From Cyclospora cayetanensis (lineage: Eukaryota > Apicomplexa > Conoidasida > Eucoccidiorida > Eimeriidae), in NCBI RefSeq assembly GCF_002999335.1, contig NW_020312148.1, positions 186,001-250,000 of the forward strand: DNA of 64,000 nt. Direction: 5' to 3'. A model generated the notes under the pieces. It made no database searches, was not told the DNA's origin, and was given only the letters and a program-made list of their open reading frames with translations. Below are positions 25,788-35,252 of this stretch, piece after piece; the stretch's first letter is position 1; the number at the start of each line of letters is the position of its first letter. A program made the translations under genes and the position numbers.

Positions 25788-26922
25788 CTACTGCGTCCCC
25801 CGCCTTAAAGCTATCCAGCAGCAGTGGGGAGTCGTCTAATGCGGAGGGTTCTGCTGTGGAGCGTTGCTCCTGCGTGGCTGGCAGCAACGCATGCCGCTTC
25901 TCTCCCGCTGCTGCATCGGCTGTAGGGGCCGCATGTGCTGCTCTGCTGGAAGAGGGTGCAGGTTGTGCTGCTTCTGCTGCCGCCTGCTCGAGGCCTGCTG
26001 CAGTTGCAACGGTGTTGATGGCGAGATATTTGACGGGAAGAAAATGCAGCAGCAGGTCGAGGCAGCTGCAGCAGCCCGTCTCCTGCTGCAGCGCCGCTTC
26101 CCGATTTGTCGAAATACCGTGTAGAGCACGCAAAGGAAGGGCGGCCAGTGCAGCAAGGCTGTTGCTGTTGCTGCTGTTGCTGCTGCTGTTGCTCCTGCTG
26201 CTACCAGGCCATGCGGAGAGAAAGGAACGGCTACTGGGGAGGGTGGTGTGATGAGAATCGATCTTGCAGCTGTTTGTGTTTGGCGTGGTGGTTGCAGTCC
26301 TGGGAGTGCTGTTGCCGCTGGTTTTGCGAACGTCCCCGCTGGCGTTGCTTCTGCTTTTAGTGTTGGAAGTGCTATTGTTGCTGGCAATGCCGTCGAGGCT
26401 TCTGCAGCTCGCTGACTGGGGGGAAGCCTCCTCCAGGAGGCGGTGCCTCCCCCTCGCCGCTGCGGGGGGCCCCTCTGTTGTAACGGCCTGCTCAGAGACA
26501 GCAGTCCTGCAGGAGGTCTCCTGCCTCTTGCTGCAGCGTGATCTGCGAGAAAAGGCGAACGGAGGAGAGAAAAGCGTGAGGTTAGGCCTCAAAAAGGAAG
26601 GATAATACGGGGCAGTCCTCTCCGCTGAGCGGCATGGATCGTGGAGATCACACAAGTGCGCATGCAAGGGCAGCAGTGCGGCGGCAGCAACCCAGCAGGT
26701 GACAGCTGGAGGAGCCTGCTTGTTGCGGGTGTGGCGCTCTCCGTGTGCCTGCTGTTGCTGCTGCTGTTGCTGCTGTTGCTGCTGCTTTTGCTGCTGTTGC
26801 TGTTGCTGTTGTTGCTGCTGCTGCTCGGGCAGCAGCAAAGCCACGAGCACACACAGCACGAGCAGGTGGCGAGGAGGGGGGATACTGCCTCGTTGCTGCT
26901 GTGTCTGCTGCCGCTTATCCAT
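18685..26922 (-). CDS. RecG-type ATP-dependent DNA helicase, probably organellar, 14 exons, 1,435 aa
   Basis: Exons (minus): 26922-25663, 25212-24940, 24831-24213, 23873-23746, 23426-23319, 22876-22816, 22663-22543, 22335-22221, 22039-21975, 21713-21015, 20388-20230, 19899-19803, 19567-19428, 19147-18685; every phase agrees. RecG remodels stalled replication forks and branched DNA. Order: hydrophobic N-terminus (residues 19-31, LLVLCVLVALLLP), polyQ, helical DLLLHFLP element, OB-fold wedge (VSWIGKF, AVTGK, TMVNPKIEIL), FAEALRRLHFP linker, Walker A GDVGSGKT (817-824), DEQH box (924-927), TATPIPRT (978-985), LLHGRM, STTVVEVGIDVPNA, QLHQLRGRVMR and the RecG C-terminal block TDGFCIASRD...LRGSGTLFG. 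Oddities: Met1217 where most RecG proteins have Gly in motif VI, and a GC-AG intron after exon 11. Length is about twice bacterial RecG because of inserts. The leader suggests apicoplast targeting, by inference. Exon 1 could hide one more intron. Confidence 0.9.
19900..20229 (-). other. GC-AG intron (intron 11 of the RecG gene)
   Basis: On the minus strand the exon ends GCTGAGAG and the intron begins GCAAGC; the acceptor is TCGCAG before GTTTGGAATT. Joining them restores the conserved run DSAERFGISQLHQLRGRV in frame (phase 2). No GT donor nearby gives the right frame and sequence. Confidence 0.8.
25743..25788. repeat. CAG/CTG tract encoding polyglutamine in RecG exon 1
   Basis: An imperfect CTG run on the plus strand reads on the coding strand as about 15 consecutive Gln, between the N-terminal helical element and the OB-fold of the RecG-type protein. 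Homopolymeric amino acid repeats of this kind are characteristic of Eimeria proteins. Confidence 0.8.
26750..26825. repeat. CAG/CTG tract encoding N-terminal polyglutamine in RecG
   Basis: An imperfect CTG/TTG run encodes about 24 Gln broken by one Lys, immediately after the hydrophobic leader. It lies where a transit peptide would be expected in an apicoplast protein. The tract is unlikely to be structured. Confidence 0.8.
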
Positions 26923-28007
26923 GTGACAAAGACTGCCTGCTGCTGCAGCAAAGGTCTAAGCTTGGTGGCTGCCTTGCAGGAACGCCTCGATTCAGTGTAG
27001 CCGCTGCTCAAGGCAGCGTCCGACGGAACAACAAAAACTGCAGCTGCTGCTGCAGTCTTGCGCGACCCCTTGCAGTATGTATTGTGGCAGCGGCAAGAGA
27101 GCAGCGGGGGCAGCGGGAGGGGGGAGAGCAAGGGGGGGAGGTTCCCTCAACGACCCCCTTGCGCTCAACAACACCTCTCGGGGACGGGGATTTGTGCAGC
27201 GTCTCGGCGGCGCTGCGCTTGTTTCCAAGCTCTAAATGCTCAAAAAGACTTAAAAGCAAAGGAAATGGAAGAAGGAGTTGTGTCCTTGAGGCAGTCTCAG
27301 GTGTAGGGGGCCCCCCGTCTTCCAGAGCCCACCGGCTCGATGGGGTACGATGTAGGATGTGTAGAATGCAGCGGTCCGCCTGAAAAAGAGGGCAATTTGA
27401 GCTTTAGCAACTAGGGATCGGCGTCTTATTAGATGCGCTTTGCAATTGAAATACTTATACATTTGCGACTTAAAAATATGAAGTCGCTTTTATAAAGGAA
27501 AGGAGGCGAAGTATTCCCCCAACGCCTAGCCACAAGTGCGTGGGATGTGCCTCGAACCATCGTACCGCGCGAGGGCTTCGAGGCAGGCAGGCAGCGGGAG
27601 GGGGGGGCCCCCTGCTCTTCACCCCACACCAGGATCGAAAGCCAGCGTATTTTCGAGGTCTTCTTTGAGGTCATCCTCTGTAAAATAGCATTTTTGCCTC
27701 TGTACTTTGCTGGTAATGCGCCTTCTCCCTTCTTCGTCTTCCTATCGGAGCAGTGGTTGCTTGGCTGTCGCCGGGGTGAATCCCCCAAACATCGGCATTC
27801 TGGGGGCCCCTCCTGCGCCAAGGAGGCACCCTGGATTGGACCTTTTGATCCGTGGAGCTGCTTTTTATTGAAATTTTAAGCGTACATCGAAGGGAGGGGC
27901 CTCTTAGCGCGTATTCGCGTGTACAATCCGTCTCTGAGAGGCGGTTGCCTTGCCCAGCAAACCTCTCGTGCCTAGGGGCCTCTTCCTCGGCGCGTGCAGC
28001 CTACAAG
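26923..28007. promoter_or_regulatory. Putative bidirectional promoter region between RecG and DBP10 genes
   Basis: The two start codons diverge across 1,085 bp. No open frame with recognisable content lies between them, so both promoters and 5' UTRs must be here. No TATA-like or TGCATGC element stands out. The assignment rests only on gene geometry. Confidence 0.45.
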
Positions 28008-31000
28008 ATGGCCACAGCGATGGAACCAGCGGTGGAAGACCTCTCTTCGTGCACGGATAGTGACGGCAGCGCGGCAAGGGCCCCCAATGGCTTCTCGGGG
28101 GCCCCTACTAAGCCGAAGGGCAAGCGCAAAGGGGCCTCTCCCTTTATGGTCCTAGGCCTGAGTGCCTCGGTAGCTGCAGCGGCGTCGAAGCACCTCGGCT
28201 TCAGACTCCCTACGCCCGTGCAGCGAGCAGCAATCCCCTCCCTCCTGCAAGGCCGAAACGCTGTGGTGCTCTCACGGACGGGCAGCGGCAAGACAGCCGC
28301 TTATTTGCTCCCCTTGGCAGAGAGGCTGCAGCAACACGCCACCGTCGTAGGCGCGAGGGCCCTCATCGTCGCCCCCAGCAGAGAGTTGCTGCTGCAGATA
28401 CACGCAGTGGCGAAGAAGCTTCTGCGGGGAAGCTCGCTGATCCTCTGCCCGCTCATTGGGGGCTGTGGATTCGACAAGCAGTTCGAAGCCCTCGCCAAGA
28501 ATCCAGACATCCTTCTTGGCACGCCAGGCAGGCTGCTGCAGCTGCAACAGGACGGCGTTCTGCAGCTGCAGGCTGTCTCCATTGCAGTCCTCGACGAAGC
28601 GGACAGAATGCTCGAGCTAGGATGGGGTCCCCAGCTGGAACTGCTTTGGGCAGCCCTTCCAGGCAACCAACAAGGCGTCTTTGTCTCCGCCACGCTCCCC
28701 GAGAACCTCGTCAGCCTCGCGCGCTTTGGCCTCGCAGACCCCGTCTTCGTAAAGCTCAACGAAGAGGGAACACTGAGCGACAAACTGGCGATGCGATTCG
28801 TCTTCGTGCGGCCTCCCGAGAAGGCAGCAGCGCTGCTCGCCACGCTCCACCGGCTGCATCAGGTCCGTCCGCCTTACTTCGTACTCTGCAGACGCCAAAC
28901 AACGTGCACCAGTCGATTGCATGCGCCGCTTCCAAGCCGCACTTGCGGCCAGCCCGAGCGAGGGGCAAAATTCTCCGAGACACACTCCTTCGCATCTCTC
29001 CCCTCGTCTCTAGGTGTGCATGCATGTATGTAGACGTGCCTCTCCAGGCGCGTATGCATACATCTTATGCATAGACACACTGACACATACATACATATAT
29101 ATGTATACATGCACATCTACATGTACATATACGTGTGCGTGTTGTGAGGGTTTTCTACGCTGCAGGCCTCTCAACAGGCCCTCGTCTTTGTCAGCACGCG
29201 CCACCAGGCGGAGCTTCTGCATGCGCTCCTCTTCAGGTGTATCCGCATCTCCTCGGCTGTCATTTACGGGTCTATGGATCAGAGAGACCGATGCTCACAG
29301 CTCGCAGCATTTAAAAATCGTACGCCCTTAAAAAGCGCTGCCCAAGAACTCCCTTCAGGGAGGGACCGCTTACAGACACACTCTAGGCCTCCTGCATGCA
29401 CGATCGATGTTCGTCCTTGTTGGTGCGGTGCTTTGGCTCGTGAAATAGGCGGATGCATGCATGCCTGTAGGGGCCTTGTTATGCTAGTCTCTAGGGCTGA
29501 GAACGGGCAGGACTGTATGTATTTATGTGTAGATGTGTTGTTGGGCCTCTCCTTTTAGGAAATTTATTGTTTCTTCTCGTTACGGATGTCGCCGCGAGGG
29601 GGCTTGATTTGCGCTCCCTGCCAGCCGTCATCAACTTCGATTTCCCGGCATCCCCGCGACTGTTTGTACACCGGGCAGGCCGCACGGCGCGAGCAGGACT
29701 GTAGGGAAATCTAGCACGCCAGAGCTCTCCTGTGATCCGTCTAGAGGCGTGAAGCGTTCATGTTTCTAAAGGATCCTGATGCGCCATACGTTGGTAGACC
29801 TACAGATACAGTGGCTAAAACTGCACCCTTGTGTCTCTTCGGAGGCAACTTGGCGCCCAACGATTGAGACGGCGAGGCAGTGCAGCGTGGACTCTCTAGA
29901 TATATATGTATATATATGCATATATCTGTGTTGCTAGGCAGCCGCTTGTTGTTTTGCACTTGCGTAAAAGAAGCCGCTCGCTGCAGCAGCTGCAGCGAGC
30001 GGCGTATGCAGGTTTCCTCTAAGCTCGTCTGCCTGCCTGTCAGCCTGTGTGTTGTCTGTTGGCCTGTCTGTACACTGGCCCCTCTTGTTTGTTGCTGCCG
30101 CTGCTCTCGCTTGTCTTCCTGGCGTTGCCGTCACCGCTGTTTCTTGCGTTTTTCTGCCGAGCCGCTGCACTTATGCCCCTGATGTGAGCGTTCTCTGCCC
30201 TGTCTTGTCGCTCGTGTAGGGAGGGCTGTGCGGTATCGCTCGTGACTCCGGCAGACTTGCCTTTTGCTCTGGACCTCATGGCCTTTGTTGGAGGCCGCAT
30301 CGTCCCCCTTGCGCAGTGGCACGGGTCAGCAGACGCCGCTGCAGCAGCAGGAGGCGCAGTCGCAGAGGCTGGTAAGAGTGAAGAAGCATTCCCCGACACC
30401 AGCAAGTCTGTGGCATCAGCGGCCGCAGCAGGCTCTAACACGTATCCTTTAGGGGCTCCGCCGGCTTTGGATTTTTACATCGAAGCCGTAGAGCGCTGCT
30501 TGCACGAGGACAGCGAGATGCAGTCTCTGCAGCGGTCCGCCACGGCAGCGGAAAAGCTGTACTTCAAGACAAGACCTTCGGCTAGCCGTCAGGCCAATGA
30601 ACGCGCGAAAGAGCTCCTTGAGGGGGCGGGCGGTGCTCAGCTTGTTGCAGCAAGGCGGTTCACAGAGGCCGCGTTGTTGCCGATCGTCCTGCAGAGCGGC
30701 AGCCAGCAGCAGGAACGGCGGCAGGAGCTGTCTCCGCAGCAACAGCAGAAGCTGCAGCAGCTTCTGAGCGTTAAGGAGCAGGAGACGGCGGTTTCACTGG
30801 AGCTGCTGGAGGCAATGCGGCGCTTTAGACCCAAAGTCGGAGTGCAGGGGAGTGTGCTCAGTGCTGCCGCGGTCCGGGGGATCGGCAGGAAGCAGCAGGA
30901 GCGGCTGCTGCTGTCTGCCGCAGCCCAGCGGGAGGCACAGAATCACCTGATCGCTGCCAATTGCAGCAGCGACACGCATGCCAGCAGCAGCGCGGACTCT

Positions 31001-33454
31001 TCAGAACTCAAGAAGAGGGAGGAGGAGGAAGAAGACGAGGCAGAGGGCGACGGGACTGGACGAGCAGCAGCAGAAGAGGCAGCAGCGGCAGTAGCAGTAG
31101 CGACAGACGCGAATCAGGCAGAGGTGTGTGAGCGTGCACTGGCTTCCGGAGACAGCAGCAACGCCACCAGAACAACCTGCAAGCAGCCGGTCGGCTGCAG
31201 CGTTCTGCAGGCGCTGGAGGAGGACGCTGCAGCTGCAAGAGCGACTCGAGAAAGGAGACAGCGCGTCAGCAAACGGAGAATGCAGAAAGTGGCACGAGAA
31301 ATGGGCCTAGAGCCTACAGCAGCGGCAGCTGCTGCTGCAGCCGCTGCTGCCGCTGCGGCGAGTACCCACAGCAACAACCCCGATGCCTCCTTCTTCATAG
31401 ATGTCACCCCAGAAGCCAAGGCAGCGGGGCAGCACGTGTTGCTGCAGCTGCAGCAGCAGCAGATGGGACTGGTTGGCGATGAGGAGTCGGAGCTGCGACG
31501 CTCTAAGGTTCAAGAAAAGCGCAAGTACGCGATGTTTTAGAGTCTCTGTATATGCACGAGGCCCCTGCGAGCCAGTGCAACGGTAAAGGCCACAGCACCA
31601 ATATGGTGTATGTGTTGCCAATCCCTGCAAGCAGGCTAAGTGCGGGGTGTCTATAGGGAGAGCCCCCTGTAGCTTTTTTCTTGTATTCGAGAAGATCAAG
31701 CAATCGTCGATACAGCGACACCCTGGGCATGTTTTTCTGTAGGGACTGTGTGGCCTTGATGCTTCCGTGCACACTCCATCATGAAGCGCAAGGCCTCCCT
31801 GCTTTGGCCTGTTGTTGCTGTATTCTAAACTGCTTGTTCTGCCTGCCTGTCTGTCTGTACGGACTGCTGCCTCGTGCTGCTTTGGGGTGGTGGCGCAGAT
31901 GGGACCCTAAGAAGCGGAAGTTTGTCGTCATGCGAGTAGACAGCAGCACTGGGCTGGCGGTTAAGCGGCAGCGAGGCGATGACAAACGAGAGGCTAAGAC
32001 GTGGGCTTCGGTTGGCGCTGAAGCTGCTTCTGCACTATTGGGAGTGTTCGTCCCCCGAGTGCCTCTCGCTGATGCGTCTCTGCCTCAGTCTTCTCCCGCT
32101 GGTCCTTTCGTTGATGCCCTTGCCTCTGCTGCTTTGCGTTTCTTCCATACATTTTCCCGATCGCTTTGTGAAGGGCGTCTGTGAGGGGCGGTTCGTGTAT
32201 TTCCTAAAGCGTCATCTCCCCTCTTCCTTCCCTTCTTTGTGCTGTCTTCTGCTCGGCGAGAACGCTTTCCCGAGTGAATCGACTGCCTCTCACCATCGGA
32301 CGGTTGCAGCTCTCTCGGATCTCTTTCCTCAGGAGCAGCGCCACGCGGTACGCACAGTGGTCAAAAGCCACGAAGAAGAGGATTCAGAAGATTGGAGAAG
32401 AGGAAGAGACGACCTTGAGACAGAGCAGCACTTCCCAATCTCGTTTTAACAGAGCCCGTAAGTTGCTTTCGCAGTGCAGGCGTTCATTGCCTGCGGGTCC
32501 AAGGAAATGCCTTTATTCTCCTAGCTGTAGATAGACACCTTGGGGGTTGAAGGCTTTCGAGAGCTTCGAGTGTGACTTGCTGCAGCTGCGAAGAAGGTTG
32601 TGAACGAGGACACCCTCAGCTCCAAACTCCGTATCTTGCCGCTTCACGCGAAGCATCTAGGTGCGAGATGCTGCACGGTGTCAGACCCCTCTTTTACCCT
32701 GTTTGCCCTTTCTCCGCGCGATTACCTGTCTTGCACCTTGTTAGGGAGGGCCTTTGTGCTGGGAAGTCTTCTTGGCAGCTCCGGAGGGATTTGCGTGCCA
32801 GAGGTGCTCTTAAGAGGCCCTCAAATGCCTCCGCCACGAGCAGAAGCTGAGGAGCATGCAGGATGAAGGCAGTGGAGGGGTGGTATGAACAACGTACAAC
32901 TCGAGCCTCAGGCGCTTCGCCATATCGGCTTTGCGATATTTCCTCTCTCCTATGAGAATTGTGGCTCCTCAGGCATAAAAGAAGCCCTCCAAACAGGGAC
33001 TCCTTTAACTCACAAACAGGCAAGGATTGCACGAAAGCTTATTGCGAAGGTGAGCCCTGATGCAGCGCCGCAACAAAGCAAAGGCAAAAAAGGAATGCCA
33101 TTGGCCAAAGGAGGGCTGAAGACTGTGGAGGAGGTGAGGAACTTCTTTCTGTTACCGCGTCTCCTCCCTTCCCCTAGATGCCTCGAATGTCAGCTTCTCT
33201 CACCATTCCTCAACTGCGAGGTCTTGAGACCCTTATTATTCTAGTGGCGCGTTGCATTGCAGATTGCGAAAAATCGGATCCGGAGGGAGCAGCTGCGTCA
33301 GAAGAACGCAAAGAAGGGGAAAGGTAGCAAGGCCGCCGCTGCAGCAGCCGCCCAGTCGAAAGCCAAGTGGATGAAGAAGCAAAATGTAAAGATGGCACGA
33401 AAAGGAGCTCCCAACAGATCCATTGCGATCAAAAGGTCAGGCAAGAAAAGGTGA
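28008..33454 (+). CDS. DBP10: DEAD-box RNA helicase of the DBP10/DDX54 family, 8 exons, 1,011 aa
   Basis: Exons: 28008-28862, 29166-29319, 29559-29700, 30220-31524, 31899-32000, 32333-32457, 32973-33133, 33263-33454; all phases agree (3,036 nt). DBP10 is a nucleolar helicase needed for 60S ribosome assembly. Motifs: Q motif PTPVQ (68-72), I GSGKT (92-96), Ia PSRELL, Ib GTPGR (171-175), II DEAD (196-199), III SAT (227-229), [33 protein letters not shown]. The match to DBP10 rather than other DEAD proteins rests on the region after motif VI ([13 protein letters not shown]), the DBP10CT-type block WDPKKRKFV, the following [17 protein letters not shown], and a basic Lys/Arg tail. A long Ala/Gln-rich insert fills exon 4, including an Ala run near 31318-31362. 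The start is the ATG before [11 protein letters not shown]; upstream in-frame sequence is open to 27852 without a better ATG. Confidence 0.92.
29079..29145. repeat. AT/ACAT-rich simple repeat in DBP10 intron 1
   Basis: Alternating purine-pyrimidine sequence (ACATACATACATATATATGT and similar) lies within intron 28863-29165, about 20 bp before the acceptor. Confidence 0.6.
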
Positions 33455-35252
33455 TAGGATGCTTTCTGCACTCGAACGTGTGGGGGCAAAGGCTGTGTAC
33501 ACGGGCTCGACGAGGGCCTCCTTGGGACAGTGCCTCAGGGGTTTTTTTCAAAAATAACTAAACAGGCTTTTTTACGGGGGCATCTCAGGGAATCCTTATG
33601 GGGGAACCACTTGAGGCCCTCCCCCAGGATAGCTGTAGAAGCCCCAGGACAAACTCATATATATGTTCTTTGCGGAGTTATATATTCGCCCAACATGAGT
33701 TTGTCTGTTCCTAAGGAGTTGTTGCGGAGACAGTAGGGAGGGCTCGTGCCAAGGCTACTTGAGGCGCATCCCACATTGTTCTACAGACTACCTCGTTGTA
33801 CATCAACAACTGCCGATCCCCCTTTAATAGGCCTCTATAGAGACGCTTATGTCTGCATCGTGCCCTACCGAAACGCTGCATCCCGTATTTCTGTATAACG
33901 CACGCAGAACTCAGCGATGCACTTGGGCCTTTGTAGTGCGTTCAAATACACAGGAAGGAGGAAAGCGGTGTGGCACTGGAACTTGGGAAAAAGTGCTGCC
34001 CTCCACCCGCTCTTCTCGTAGCGTGCAAATGTGGAGTCGATTATCGGCGAGGCGACGTCTATGAATAGGAGCCATGTGCCTGGCTCTCCAAATGACGTTC
34101 CGCTTGCGTATGTGTGTGCATACTTAGACCACTACAACAATGCGCCCTCTTTGTTCCCCACACAGGCGCATGATCGCTTTCAGTGCTGACGAGCTATTGT
34201 CTCTTCATGAAACCTCTCTGCGCATATCCCTGCACTCAACTCATCAGGCTCCGGCCCCATAAAATAGGCGCTACTGCGTGCACCATCCAGCCACATGCAT
34301 TTAGTTGCACATGGGAGCCTAGCGCATGGGTGCATAGCACCCAGGCCTACATTTTAAGAAGCGAGGCTCACAATGCAACGAGTAGAGCATTAGACCGGCC
34401 CAATCATGCAAGTGCTGCTCTATCGACCGAATCTTGACAGAATATACGTGACGTAGTGCAATGTGCGCCTTAGCGCCTGTCATTTTACGCGCTTTGCATG
34501 TGCAAGCGGTGCATGCCTGCTCATTAAAGCTCCTCAGCCTGCTTGCTATTGGCCCCTAGTCGCCATTTCATTGCCCGAATTTCGCTGCTAATTGAAAATG
34601 CATGCTGATTTCATGAAGAACGCGTGTCTTTAACGCGCGGTGAAGCCATGGACACCTCAGCAATGAGAAGTTTTGCAAGTATATGGACTAGATACTCATG
34701 TTTGCTCAAATACTATATTAGCCGATTGCACACAGCAACATGGAGAACTAACAAAGTGCCCAAGATGCTGTCAAGATAGACCCCACGTATCTACCCTCTT
34801 CACGAGCTGCCGCCGTCTACGAATGCCCACTGTTGGAGCAAAAGCATCCAGGCGACCAACCCGTGTCTCTTCGCTCAAGTCCTCTTGGTTGCACTGCATA
34901 AGAAAGGCCTTTTCTCTTTCCTGGCCTTCAGGTTCAAGCCGCCGGCAAGTAGCAACCCCCCTTCTGGCCACTCTGCACCTTCGGGGTGCAGTGGGGCTTA
35001 TTGATTAGCTTCCGTTGCGTCGGCGAGTGCTTCTCCGCGTTTCCCTTGATCGGTGTTTCTGCTGCTTTCATGTGTAATTCTGCTCCTTTTTTCTTCCGGT
35101 CTCACCTTTTCTGACTCTGCTCGTAGTGCGGGCCCAGCATCCCATGCCCGCAGGCGCTCTCCCCTCCTGTATCTTTTCTCTCTCTCTCTCTGCCTCCTCC
35201 TTTTCCAATTTTTGGTTGCTTTCTTCCCTCGCTCCCCTCAGCAGCAGTCCTA
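33455..35252. other. 1.8-kb intergenic stretch between two tandem plus-strand genes
   Basis: This follows the DBP10 stop and precedes the PTB-like ATG. No recognisable coding sequence was found. The last 200 bp before the ATG are pyrimidine-rich (35050-35250), which fits a 5' UTR or an intron before an unseen 5' exon. Confidence 0.5.
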
